NCBI RefSeq assembly: GCF_039592695.1
Contig: NZ_JBBUTK010000001.1
Location: 682,001-746,000 of the forward strand
Length of the DNA: 64,000 bases
Source: Flagellimonas_A sp039592695
Lineage (GTDB): Bacteria; Bacteroidota; Bacteroidia; Flavobacteriales; Flavobacteriaceae
Direction: 5' to 3'
Below are positions 15,909 through 24,175 of the stretch, one piece after another (position 1 is the stretch's first letter; each line of letters begins with the position of its first letter). The notes below the pieces were generated by a model. The model was not told the origin of the DNA and did not search any database. It saw only the letters and a program-made list of their open reading frames with translations. The position numbers were made by a program, and so were the translations under genes.

Positions 15909-17902
15909 TGGATGTGAAGCAAAAAATAGAAACCCTACGCAACGAACTGCGCGAACATAATTACAGCTACTATGTGCTTGACGCCCCGGTGATTTCCGAT
16001 TATGAGTTTGATATGAAAATCAAGGAATTACAAGGGTTGGAAGCCGCCCATCCAGAATTTCATGATCCGAATTCACCAACGCTTCGGGTTGGGGGAGCAG
16101 TGACCAAGAATTTTGAGACCGTAGTGCACGAACATCGTATGTATTCGTTGGACAATTCCTATTCCAAGGATGATTTAGAGGATTGGGAAAAGCGCATTCA
16201 ACGCATTTTGGGCGATGTGCCCGTCGAATTCACCTGCGAGCTGAAATACGATGGAGCTTCCATCAGTCTTACCTATGAAAATGGAGCATTGGTTAAAGCA
16301 GTGACACGAGGTGATGGCTTTCAGGGCGATGATGTCACGACTAATGTGAAGACCATCCGTTCCATCCCTTTGAAATTGAAAGGGGGTTATCCCCCGAAAT
16401 TTGACATTCGTGGCGAGATTATTTTGACCTTGAAAGGTTTTGCCAAAATGAACCAAGAGCGTATTGCCAATGGTGAAGAACCGTACATGAATCCGAGAAA
16501 CACGGCTTCGGGCAGTCTTAAACTCCAAGACAGTGCTTTGGTCGCTGCCCGACCGTTGGATTGTCTTTTGTACAGCATCGCAGGCGCATCAGGACTCAAA
16601 ACCCAGTTCGAAGTGTTGGAAAAAGCCCGTGAATGGGGCTTTAAAGTGCCTTCAATAGCGAAACTCTGTAAATCAGTTGATGAGGTCTTACAGTTTGTGG
16701 ATTATTGGGACGTGCACCGACATGAACTGCCCTATGAAACCGATGGGGTGGTCATCAAGGTGAACAACCTGCAACAGCAAGAAGAGCTGGGGTATACCGC
16801 AAAGGCACCACGTTGGGCCATGGCCTACAAGTTCAAGTCGGAACAAGTTTCAACGGTTCTGCACGAAATTACCTATCAAGTGGGGCGTACCGGTGCCATT
16901 ACGCCAGTGGCGAACTTGGAACCCGTGTTATTGGCAGGTACGACGGTAAAACGGGCCTCGTTGCACAATGCCGACCAAATTACCAAACTTGACATTCGTG
17001 AGGGCGACACTGTTTTTGTGGAAAAAGGCGGTGAAATCATCCCCAAAATCATTGCGGTTGATTTTACTAAACGCAATCCAGATTCTGAACCGACGAAATA
17101 CATTGAATATTGTCCTGAATGTGGTACGGAATTAATCCGTAAGGAAGGGGAAGCGCAACATTTCTGTCTGAATGATATGGGCTGTCCGCCGCAGATAACC
17201 GGTCGTATTCAGCATTTTATTTCCCGAAAGGCCATGGACATTGAGGGGTTGGGCGGTGAGACCGTTGAACTGCTTTTTAAAGAAGGATTGATTGAAAATT
17301 ATGCGGATTTGTATGAACTGACTGTGGAGCAAATCATCCCCTTGGAGCGGATGGCTGAAAAATCGGCCGAGAATTTGGTGAATGGGGTAGAAGCCTCTAA
17401 AAAAATTCCTTTTGAGCGGGTGTTGTTCGCTTTGGGCATCCGTTATGTGGGTGAGACCGTGGCCAAAAAGTTGGCCAAGGCCTATAAAAACATCGATGCT
17501 TTGATGGCGGCCAGTGAAGAAGAATTGGTGGCCGTCGATGAAATTGGGGGGCGTATCGCCGAAAGTGTGGTGCAGTTTTTTTCCGAAGAAAAGAATCGTG
17601 AAATCGTAGAGCGTTTGAAATCCTACGGATTACAGTTTTCACTTTCCGAAGCACAGCTTCAAAACCAATCAGATGCCCTGAAAGGCCAAACCTTTGTGGT
17701 TTCGGGGGTTTTTGAGTCCATCGGTAGAAACGAATTGAAGAAACTGATTGAAGACAATGGGGGCAAAGTGGCCTCATCGGTATCTTCAAAAACCTCATTT
17801 TTGGTGGCCGGTGACAATATGGGTCCCAGCAAACGCACGAAGGCAGAAAGTTTGGGCGTGCCCATCATTTCTGAACGAGAATTTTTAACAATGGTGTCTT
17901 AA
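15908..17902 (+). CDS. ligA: NAD-dependent DNA ligase LigA
   Basis: Seals nicks in replication and repair using NAD. It has 664 residues, the usual length. The Ia and adenylation domains contain the AMP-accepting lysine at about 113 in CELKYDGASISL. The OB fold contains YQVGRTGAITPVANLEPV. The zinc finger cysteines are CPECGTEL and FCLNDMGCPPQ near 400-425. HhH repeats follow at 450-575. A BRCT domain closes the protein (LKGQTFVVSGVFESIGRNEL onward). The ATG at 15908 overlaps the LOG stop as TGATG and is preferred over a TTG one codon earlier. Confidence 0.98.
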   Translation: MDVKQKIETLRNELREHNYSYYVLDAPVISDYEFDMKIKELQGLEAAHPEFHDPNSPTLRVGGAVTKNFETVVHEHRMYSLDNSYSKDDLEDWEKRIQRILGDVPVEFTCELKYDGASISLTYENGALVKAVTRGDGFQGDDVTTNVKTIRSIPLKLKGGYPPKFDIRGEIILTLKGFAKMNQERIANGEEPYMNPRNTASGSLKLQDSALVAARPLDCLLYSIAGASGLKTQFEVLEKAREWGFKVPSIAKLCKSVDEVLQFVDYWDVHRHELPYETDGVVIKVNNLQQQEELGYTAKAPRWAMAYKFKSEQVSTVLHEITYQVGRTGAITPVANLEPVLLAGTTVKRASLHNADQITKLDIREGDTVFVEKGGEIIPKIIAVDFTKRNPDSEPTKYIEYCPECGTELIRKEGEAQHFCLNDMGCPPQITGRIQHFISRKAMDIEGLGGETVELLFKEGLIENYADLYELTVEQIIPLERMAEKSAENLVNGVEASKKIPFERVLFALGIRYVGETVAKKLAKAYKNIDALMAASEEELVAVDEIGGRIAESVVQFFSEEKNREIVERLKSYGLQFSLSEAQLQNQSDALKGQTFVVSGVFESIGRNELKKLIEDNGGKVASSVSSKTSFLVAGDNMGPSKRTKAESLGVPIISEREFLTMVS

Positions 17903-17911
17903 ATTTGGAAA

Positions 17912-18310
17912 ATGGAATCCATTTTCTCTCCTGAATCCTACCGAATCATCACCTACGTGATGTTGTTTTTTGCCATACTCTATGTGGTATTTGAAGTATA
18001 CCTGAATTTAAATGAGTTGGATGATGACACTTCGAATATTGTATTGTTGGAAGCCTCCAAAGAACAGTATTTCTTTATACCCTTTGCTTTGGGGGCCATT
18101 ATGGGACATCTGTTTTTGGGAGCTCAAACAAACTACTTCGGTATTTCAGGAGGATGGGCTGTAACACTGCTCTTTGCCCTATGCCTACTGATGTTGGGTG
18201 CGGGATTTTGGATGCCTTCGAAAAAATCCAAAGGTTTTCTTACCCTATTGTTGGTGATAGGTCTGGTATATGGTCATTTTATCTGGTCACAAAATTTTAT
18301 GATGGTATGA
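17912..18310 (+). CDS. small four-helix membrane protein, first of a tandem pair
   Basis: A 132-residue protein of unknown function with four hydrophobic segments, at about 11-30, 50-67, 78-98 and 106-125. It begins nine bases after ligA and its stop overlaps the next start as ATGA. Its C-terminal two thirds align by eye with the next protein: YFFIPFALGAIMGHLF against WMWLSFLLGGLISKIF, and GLVYGHFIWSQ against GGLMAHLAWPQ. The two therefore look like diverged tandem paralogues. No catalytic motif is visible. Confidence 0.7.
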   Translation: MESIFSPESYRIITYVMLFFAILYVVFEVYLNLNELDDDTSNIVLLEASKEQYFFIPFALGAIMGHLFLGAQTNYFGISGGWAVTLLFALCLLMLGAGFWMPSKKSKGFLTLLLVIGLVYGHFIWSQNFMMV

Positions 18311-18726
18311 GTGGCTTGAGAACATTTGTCAGAAGAAATCTTGAAACTATCGAAAGAATCCGATTGGCCATGGTCATTATTTTTGCCGCCATGATAGTGA
18401 TTGATATTGTTCTGGCCGTTTTTTTAAAGGAAAAATACCCTACGTTCAGCGAGGTTGTCAAAGAAAACCGAACAGAATGGATGTGGCTCAGTTTTCTGTT
18501 GGGTGGCCTCATCTCTAAAATATTCTATAACCGAAAAGTATTGGTAAGGCGAAAAGAAATCTCGGGCTTTTTTGCCTTCGTTGCGATCTGCCTATTGCTT
18601 GCCACTTTGGGAGCTTTGTTGCCCAAAGACCTCAGTACAGAAATTCATTTGGCCGTGATGTTGAGCGGCGGACTTATGGCCCACTTGGCGTGGCCCCAAT
18701 ATATTCATGATGAAGCTGCCCAATGA
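18307..18726 (+). CDS. small four-helix membrane protein, second of a tandem pair
   Basis: A 139-residue membrane protein with hydrophobic segments at about 19-38, 58-72, 87-107 and 116-130. The start at 18307 overlaps the previous stop by four bases; an in-frame ATG 153 bases upstream lies in another gene and is unlikely. A basic N-terminus (RTFVRRNLETIERIR) suggests the N-terminus is cytoplasmic. It is a probable paralogue of the preceding protein. The gene overlaps the following small gene by 20 bases (17 if that gene starts at its second ATG), indicating coupling. Function unknown. Confidence 0.7.
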   Translation: MSGLRTFVRRNLETIERIRLAMVIIFAAMIVIDIVLAVFLKEKYPTFSEVVKENRTEWMWLSFLLGGLISKIFYNRKVLVRRKEISGFFAFVAICLLLATLGALLPKDLSTEIHLAVMLSGGLMAHLAWPQYIHDEAAQ

Positions 18727-19009
18727 TTACAATGCATTTCAAGAGACTTTGGCCAATCAAGCACCACCTGATACTTGGCCCAAAGCACTACAATCACTTT
18801 GGTACGATGCCAAAGGCAATTGGCATACCGCCCATGACCTAATAGACGGGTCAAATGACTCTACGGCTAAATGGATACATGCTTACCTACACCGAAAAGA
18901 AGGCGACGAATGGAATGCTGGGTATTGGTACCGCCAAGCTGGGAAATCTTTTCCAAAAATGACGCTGGATGAAGAGGCAAAACAATTGGTTCTGGAAATA
19001 CTTTCTTAA
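18707..19009 (+). CDS. conserved small soluble protein, WIHAYLHR family
   Basis: A 100-residue (or 99, from the second ATG) soluble protein. Its motifs AKGNWHTAHDLIDGS, AKWIHAYLHRKEGDEWNAGYW and YRQAGK are recognisable from small uncharacterised proteins widespread in Gram-negative bacteria. The regular aromatic spacing and the histidines in HDL and HAYLHR could bind a ligand or metal, but no function is established that I can name. It is the last gene of the prmC-ligA cluster and overlaps the preceding membrane gene. The convergent lipoprotein gene begins 21 bases beyond its stop. Confidence 0.75.
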   Translation: MMKLPNDYNAFQETLANQAPPDTWPKALQSLWYDAKGNWHTAHDLIDGSNDSTAKWIHAYLHRKEGDEWNAGYWYRQAGKSFPKMTLDEEAKQLVLEILS

Positions 19010-19030
19010 GTGGTTTTGATTTGGAAAGAT

Positions 19031-19594
19031 TTAATTTTTCTTCTCGTTCCGATTATTCCACTTTTCCCAATGTGGAGATGTTTTTCGCCATAGTGGGCGG
19101 GCCTCTATATCTGTTATATGATTGGGATACAACACATACCACGTGGTGGCAGTGTATCTATCCGTTCCACCACCAACAATACTATCTTTAAAATAATCTA
19201 TCATGAAAGCGGTCGAATACCCATTGGTTCCAGCAATTTTGGTCCAGTGGTTCTGTGATCTAAATCTGATTTTAAGTGAATCTTCTTCAATTTGTGGGGC
19301 TTGTCCAACAATAGTTTTGATTTGTGCAAACACTTCCTCATCTTCAAAAATGGTCAAGAAGTCGGCATCGGCTACATGTTCAACTCTGTTGCTTCCCCAG
19401 CCGATCCTGATGGGATAACCCAATCGAACGGCATCAATCAATCTTGATTTTTCTCCAAAAGTAACCTCACCGTTCGCATCGTTTTGAAACACTTTTTGCC
19501 ATCCTCCCTGTGAATCTTTGGGCATTTCACAAGAAGAAATTAAAATAAAGAAAATGCAAAAAGCCGATGTCAAGTAATTTGTTTTGCGTGTCAT
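19031..19594 (-). CDS. putative lipoprotein, unknown function
   Basis: A 187-residue protein starting MTRKTNYLTSAFCIFFILIS, with a lipobox ending SSC at about residue 22, so it is probably lipidated and exported. An ATG 135 bases upstream is possible but would place the signal peptide internally. The mature part has GYPIRIGWGSNRVEHVADA and several aromatic-rich strands (TATTWYVLYPN). I do not recognise the family. It follows the hexapeptide acetyltransferase gene with a 64-base gap on the same strand. Confidence 0.65.
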   Translation of the reverse strand: MTRKTNYLTSAFCIFFILISSCEMPKDSQGGWQKVFQNDANGEVTFGEKSRLIDAVRLGYPIRIGWGSNRVEHVADADFLTIFEDEEVFAQIKTIVGQAPQIEEDSLKIRFRSQNHWTKIAGTNGYSTAFMIDYFKDSIVGGGTDRYTATTWYVLYPNHITDIEARPLWRKTSPHWEKWNNRNEKKN

Positions 19595-19658
19595 TTTGAT
19601 AGTTTTATAAATGTTGCCATACTGTTTTCCAAAACGTATTATTTCTAAAGGGTGTCGA

Positions 19659-20204
19659 TTATTGTGTCGAGTCAATGTCCCTAATCTTTTTTGCAGGATT
19701 TCCACCAAAAACCACATTATCAGGAACATCTTTTATTACCACGGAACCTGCCGCTATAACTGAATTGTTTCCTATTTCTACGCCTCCTATTATGGAGCTG
19801 TGTCCACCTATCCATACATTGTTCCCGATAGTTATCGGTTCTGCAAAGCCTGATTTGTGGCGGTCAACTGGATGTATGCTGTGTCCCGCAGTGTAAATTC
19901 CAACATTCGGTGCAATAAGGCAATTGTCTCCAATCCTTACTTCGGCAATATCTAAAATTGTACAGTTAAATCCTGCATAGAAATTTTCTCCAACATGAAT
20001 ATTGTAACCAAAATCACAATGAAAATTGTGGTCAATGGTAACTCCTTTTCCAACAGAACCGAAAAGTTCCCCTAAAACCCTTCTTTTTAATTCATCGTTT
20101 TCGTAGTTCGCCAAGTTAAATCTTTGCAAAAGCCTTCCCGCCCTTATAAGGTCTTCTTTGAATTTTTTATCATTTCTGACATATTCTATTCTTCCGTGGT
20201 TCAT
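19659..20204 (-). CDS. hexapeptide sugar O-acetyltransferase (Maa/NodL/LacA family)
   Basis: A 181-residue left-handed beta-helix acetyltransferase that transfers acetyl from acetyl-CoA to a sugar hydroxyl. The N-terminal helical part (LQRFNLANYENDELKRRVL) is that of the Maa/LacA group. Hexapeptide turns follow: VRIGDNCLIAPNVGIY, the catalytic histidine region TAGHSIHPVDRH, then ITIGNNVWIGGHSSII and VEIGNNSVIAAGSVV. The C-terminal VVFGGNPAKKIRDI is typical. Substrate is unknown, and no polysaccharide locus adjoins. The gene looks AT-richer than its neighbours, which may hint at later acquisition. Confidence 0.92.
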   Translation of the reverse strand: MNHGRIEYVRNDKKFKEDLIRAGRLLQRFNLANYENDELKRRVLGELFGSVGKGVTIDHNFHCDFGYNIHVGENFYAGFNCTILDIAEVRIGDNCLIAPNVGIYTAGHSIHPVDRHKSGFAEPITIGNNVWIGGHSSIIGGVEIGNNSVIAAGSVVIKDVPDNVVFGGNPAKKIRDIDSTQ

Positions 20205-20411
20205 GGTTGTAGGTTTTCAACTATTGCTATTCCATATCTGTATTATTTAATAAGATAAGGCAAAAAAAATATGCTGCTCACATTGTTTTTCACAAAAGAA
20301 TCTCACGATTTAGCTTCGCAGGTAACAAATTCCTGACAAAGCGCCCTTCTTGATTATTAAACGGAAACTTGTATAAGTCGTATTTCCTAAAAGGAAGGAA
20401 GTCCACCCCCC

Positions 20412-20442
20412 GACCTGCAAGGTTTCAAAAACCTTGCAGGTC
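20412..20442. repeat. 14-base perfect inverted repeat in an intergenic gap
   Basis: GACCTGCAAGGTTT and AAACCTTGCAGGTC are perfectly complementary arms separated by only three bases (CAA). It lies 11 bases downstream of the SNase-like gene (minus strand), in a 248-base gap that otherwise shows no recognisable feature. There is no T-run, so it is not a classical terminator, though it could protect or end the transcript. I recall the same palindrome family in other flavobacterial genomes. Confidence 0.7.
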
Positions 20443-20452
20443 AACTTTGAGA

Positions 20453-21334
20453 TCATTCCGCCGCAATCAAATTGAGTTCCCCGACCGCATTGCGAATGTC
20501 CATCGGCCAGATAAAGAGGCGGTTGTAGGGTTTGACCAAATGATACTTTTGGGGATTATAGACCTTGAGTGTGGTCATATCGATACAAAAACGCTGCACC
20601 CAGCTTGACTCACGAATAAAAAAGCCGTTGCTCGGTTTGGCCTTTTTAATGGCCGAAAGCAGCTTTAGGCACATACGGTACTCATAACCTGTCAGCATAC
20701 TGGGGTCGGCCCATGCGCCGAGATTGTTTTCAACTGCATTTTTGACGGCTTCTCTGGCCAATCGTAAATCTGAGTTTTTGGGCAAGTTTGGGTAGATGAT
20801 GATGTTTGAGGCCCAGCCCGACTCCAACATCAAGAGGTTGAAGGTTTTTCGCTGCTCCAAAGAAACAGTTGCAAGTTCTGTTTTGGTGTAACTTGGGGCA
20901 ATATAGGCCAGCAAGCGGCCAAAACTATCAAAGTGTTCATCTGCAGAATGAATAAACAATTGGCGGTTCGTGCCACTGGGTCTGGCCAAACGGTCGTCCA
21001 ACAATTGTTTGAAAACCTCTTTGGCCTGATTGCCCTGGGTGATCTGTAGCGTGCCCGCATTGGTGAGTTTGGGCAAAAGCAGGGCTTTCAGTTCGGGGTC
21101 GATCCAATTGTCAAAATTACCAGTTTCCAATTCGGTCTTAAGTTGGGCGAACTTGGCATTTGCGGTAGCTTCGCCGCCTTGATAATTGGTTTCGGGAGTA
21201 TCAATGCCGAGCATGCGAATCGGCATGCGAACAAATGGGGTGTCACCATCGGCTGGGTCGCCTGATTTCGTCTTTTTGCCCAACTGTTCCAATTCGATGC
21301 CGTTGGGATCCCAAAAAATTTGTACTTGTTCCAT
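20453..21334 (-). CDS. staphylococcal-nuclease-like protein with large insert, no signal peptide
   Basis: A 293-residue protein with the SNase (thermonuclease) fold. Catalytic positions are conserved: Arg40 and Glu48 in IRMLGIDTPE, and Arg140 in FDSFGRLLAY, followed by LLMLESGWAS as in the enzyme. Arg40-like and Arg140-like residues are 100 apart instead of 52 in S. aureus nuclease, so about 48 extra residues are inserted. An extra C-terminal region of about 80 residues follows. No export signal is visible, unlike classical secreted nucleases. Probable metal-dependent nuclease, with cytoplasmic role or target unknown. Confidence 0.8.
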   Translation of the reverse strand: MEQVQIFWDPNGIELEQLGKKTKSGDPADGDTPFVRMPIRMLGIDTPETNYQGGEATANAKFAQLKTELETGNFDNWIDPELKALLLPKLTNAGTLQITQGNQAKEVFKQLLDDRLARPSGTNRQLFIHSADEHFDSFGRLLAYIAPSYTKTELATVSLEQRKTFNLLMLESGWASNIIIYPNLPKNSDLRLAREAVKNAVENNLGAWADPSMLTGYEYRMCLKLLSAIKKAKPSNGFFIRESSWVQRFCIDMTTLKVYNPQKYHLVKPYNRLFIWPMDIRNAVGELNLIAAE

Positions 21335-21464
21335 GATAAGTATTTAAAAACTTCTTCAAGCTACTACTTTTCATGCATTGGGCAGTGTTATCATGTGGTT
21401 AAGAAAGATACACTTGTGTGGTCGGTCTTTTATCGTGTGCGAATGGCTTTGATAAGGGACTGTT

Positions 21465-22388
21465 CTATTGTTTAAAAAACTCTTTCTTGTAGAATTGCCC
21501 CAGCTCTTTGGTCAGCAGCAGTACTTCGGGTTTGTCTTTTCGGAGTCCGATGGTCCAATCATTGAAAATTTCCCAAGCATCGTTGACAAAAATGGGTTTG
21601 CCGTACGCAGACTCAAGCTTTTTACGAATACGGTCTTCTTCACCTTTACCGGTTAAAATCCATGCTGTATTCAGCTTTCCGTCGCCGAAACGGGCCTCTA
21701 TTTTCCGAGGGAAGCCGGCATACTCGATACCGAAGCAGTTCAATTGCAATTGTGCGTTGGGGTCAGAACCATCCAATTCTTGTTCGTGAACCAATTGGCT
21801 GTTGGCCCCGAGCTTTGGCCTGAGATTTTCTAAAGTGCCACCCATTTCAATGAATTTTGGAATTTTTCCTGTTTCCGAATAGTTTGTTTCAACTGCTTTT
21901 CCAGCGGTCAAATAAGGATTTTTCCAAACAAAAAGGTTGGGATGTATCGCCTCTTTGGTCAATATCCAGACAACATCCTCATCCATTTTGGCAAAGATTC
22001 CTTCCTCAAAATACACTTTATAGCCCATAAAAACATCTGTGGTGTCCTTTCTTGATTCAATCAAAGTGTTAATGGCATTGCCATGGGCCTCGATATAGTG
22101 TAATTGGTCATCGGCAAAAGTGAAGACCACTTGGGCCAAGGTGCCATTTTTGGTCTTTAAATTGGTACAAACCAAATGCGACTCGGTATTTTTTGCCAGT
22201 GGAAAACTGGGTTTATCGATATCAATAACGGAATGTGAGAGTACATCATCGCCAATTTTCTCTTTGACGACCGTCATGGACTCATAGAAGTTGATATCGT
22301 TAAAAATGGATTTGCTCTGTGAATGGGCCAAAAATGAAAAGGCAATGAAACACAGGGGTATCATTGCCTTTTTGATGATTGATTGCAT
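21465..22388 (-). CDS. exported protein of unknown function
   Basis: A 307-residue protein with a clear signal peptide at 1-23 (AMIPLCFIAFSFLAHSQ). The mature region starts with short beta-type segments (NDINFYESMTVVKEKIGDD) and contains VCTNLKTKNGTLAQVVFTFADD. The overall pattern suggests a repeated small alpha/beta unit, resembling proteins that quantify a difference or correction, but no known family is identifiable. It is upstream of nothing on its strand for 130 bases and follows the 5'-nucleotidase pair with a 46-base gap, so it could share their transcript. Confidence 0.7.
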   Translation of the reverse strand: MQSIIKKAMIPLCFIAFSFLAHSQSKSIFNDINFYESMTVVKEKIGDDVLSHSVIDIDKPSFPLAKNTESHLVCTNLKTKNGTLAQVVFTFADDQLHYIEAHGNAINTLIESRKDTTDVFMGYKVYFEEGIFAKMDEDVVWILTKEAIHPNLFVWKNPYLTAGKAVETNYSETGKIPKFIEMGGTLENLRPKLGANSQLVHEQELDGSDPNAQLQLNCFGIEYAGFPRKIEARFGDGKLNTAWILTGKGEEDRIRKKLESAYGKPIFVNDAWEIFNDWTIGLRKDKPEVLLLTKELGQFYKKEFFKQ

Positions 22389-22434
22389 TGTTTTTGATTG
22401 ATGTTTCCCTAAAGATGACGAGAAAAATCGATTG

Positions 22435-23352
22435 TTACACTTTTATGCTGATTCCTTCCGAGGCAACTGCTTCTGCAGTATCAAAATAAAAGTCAATACG
22501 GCCGAGATTGATACCATAACAGCCCACTTGATTGACCAAAACTTGCTTACCTGTTTTATTGGTGCGCACATCAGGTGTTTCTAAAAAGGTATGGGTATGC
22601 CCGCCGATAATTAACTGTGTGTGTTCGGTTTTTTCTGCCAGGGTCACATCATCAGGGCGATTGGGATTATTATCATAATCATACCCCAAGTGTGACAGGC
22701 AGATGATAAGGTCGCAATTTTCTTCTTCCTTCAACTTTCGCTCTGCGTCCAATGCAATTTCATAGGGATTCAAATATTCGGTCTCTTTGTACAGCTTTTT
22801 GAGGACCAATCCATCCAAAGCGATTCCGATTCCGTATACCCCAACTTTGAGGCCATCGAGCGTGTAGGTTTGATACGGTTTTACAAAACCGTTCATGACC
22901 GTGTTCGAAAAATCATAATTGGCAGAGAGCAATTCAAATTCTGCATGGGGCATTTGGGCCAAAAGGCCCTCGATACCATTGTCAAAATCGTGGTTGCCAA
23001 TGGTCGCTGCATCATATTTGAGCTTACTCATCAATTTGAACTCCAATTCACCGCCGTAAAAATTGAAATAGGGCGTACCCTGAAAAATATCGCCCGCATC
23101 AAGCAGCAACGTATTTGGATTCTCTTCACGTATTTGTTGAACAAGGCTCGCCCTGCGGGCCAATCCGCCCAAATTGGCGTATCGTGAATGGTCTGAAGGA
23201 AAAGGGTCGATATGGCTATGCACATCATTGGTGTGCAAAATGGTGATGTGCTTTTTTTCAAAACCTGAGCAGGATTGTAGTCCCGCAGCTCCCAATCCCA
23301 AATAGGTTGCGGAGGCTACCGAGTTCTGTAAAAAAGTGCGTCTATCCATCAT
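22435..23352 (-). CDS. 5'-nucleotidase/UshA-type metallophosphatase domain, stand-alone
   Basis: A 305-residue exported metallophosphoesterase. The N-terminus DRRTFLQNSVASATYLGLGA followed by GLQSC resembles a Tat-like or lipoprotein signal (it has RR, but the twin-arginine motif is not perfect). Metal-site motifs are ITILHTNDVHSH, LLDAGDIFQGTPYFN, ATIGNHDFDNG, CLSHLGYD and IIGGHTHTF. It lacks the C-terminal substrate-specificity domain of UshA. That domain is encoded by the adjacent upstream gene, overlapping by four bases. Together they probably form a two-subunit periplasmic nucleotidase. Confidence 0.92.
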   Translation of the reverse strand: MMDRRTFLQNSVASATYLGLGAAGLQSCSGFEKKHITILHTNDVHSHIDPFPSDHSRYANLGGLARRASLVQQIREENPNTLLLDAGDIFQGTPYFNFYGGELEFKLMSKLKYDAATIGNHDFDNGIEGLLAQMPHAEFELLSANYDFSNTVMNGFVKPYQTYTLDGLKVGVYGIGIALDGLVLKKLYKETEYLNPYEIALDAERKLKEEENCDLIICLSHLGYDYDNNPNRPDDVTLAEKTEHTQLIIGGHTHTFLETPDVRTNKTGKQVLVNQVGCYGINLGRIDFYFDTAEAVASEGISIKV

Positions 23353-24113
23353 AATTTTATAAAACGGTGATCAACCTTGTTCACAAGGGTATCGTTTGCC
23401 TTGAAATAGTCAATAAGCGCGTTTCGCACCAGATATTCCATCACGTGTACATCGGTACGGTCTTTAAAAAAACCCATCTCATCCCCGCCTTGCACCAGAT
23501 AATCAGAGGTGGCAACACGGTAGGTACGCTCTTCATCAAAAGGCTCACCGTTGATGGTGACCGATTGTAGGCTTCCGTCCTTATCCAGAACAATCTGTAT
23601 ACCTGCAATTGGGTGGGGCCGACCTGAGGCCATTAAAAAACCAACCATCTTGCGCACTGCGGTGCCGGACAATTCCACAACCGCGATTCGATTTTCAAAG
23701 GGCATGACCTGATAGGCCGTTCTTGTGGTGACCTGTCCTTTTGAAACGATGGCGCGGACACCTCCGTGGTTAAAAACCACAAAATCGACATCCTTTCCCG
23801 TTCTTGATTTAAAAATTGGACTGGCCTGCTCTAAAATGGCATCTGCCAAAAGATTGCCCGCTGAGGTATTAAACTCCCCATCTGCTTTGGTCAAGGTATT
23901 GGGAGCGTACGCCAAAGGGGCATCCATCACCTCGTTGATTCTTTTTCTGTAGGGTGCTATGAAGTTTTCGATGGAATCAATTTGCGGCAACGAATTGTCT
24001 ATGGGCAGTTGTGAAGCATTGATGTTTGACACCATCTGCGGTTCTTGCCGACAGGATGAGAAGAACCCAATTGTTACAAATAAAACAAAAAGTTGTATTT
24101 TTAAAATCTTCAA
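23349..24113 (-). CDS. 5'-nucleotidase C-terminal domain lipoprotein
   Basis: A 254-residue lipoprotein with signal KIQLFVLFVTIGFFSSC (lipobox Cys near 21) and the 5_nucleotid_C domain. Motifs include FNTSAGNLLADAIL, DFVVFNHGGVRA, ITTR-like VTTRTAYQVMPFENRI and YRVATSDYLVQGGDE. In fused UshA-type enzymes this domain binds the nucleotide base. Here it is a separate polypeptide directly upstream of the metallophosphatase gene (four-base overlap). The start is TTG; no ATG fits better. Confidence 0.9.
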   Translation of the reverse strand: MKILKIQLFVLFVTIGFFSSCRQEPQMVSNINASQLPIDNSLPQIDSIENFIAPYRKRINEVMDAPLAYAPNTLTKADGEFNTSAGNLLADAILEQASPIFKSRTGKDVDFVVFNHGGVRAIVSKGQVTTRTAYQVMPFENRIAVVELSGTAVRKMVGFLMASGRPHPIAGIQIVLDKDGSLQSVTINGEPFDEERTYRVATSDYLVQGGDEMGFFKDRTDVHVMEYLVRNALIDYFKANDTLVNKVDHRFIKL

Positions 24114-24123
24114 CGAAGTTATC

Positions 24124-24157
24124 TTTGTGTGGTGAACGGGCCTAATGATTACATTTG
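24124..24157 (+). promoter_or_regulatory. promoter upstream of the DUF6913-like gene and dapA
   Basis: TTTG at 24124-24127 and TACATTTG at 24150-24157 are 22 bases apart, fitting the -33 / -7 layout of Bacteroidota. The start codon at 24176 is 18 bases downstream of the -7 box. Confidence 0.5.
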
Positions 24158-24175
24158 TAAAAATGTGAAAAATTA

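Noticed and set aside
16175..16528. Antisense reading frames inside ligA, dnaA and clpB with lengths above 100 codons
   Set aside because: They lie opposite strongly conserved proteins, encode low-complexity or unrecognisable sequence and have no promoter or family match; they are by-products of codon usage.
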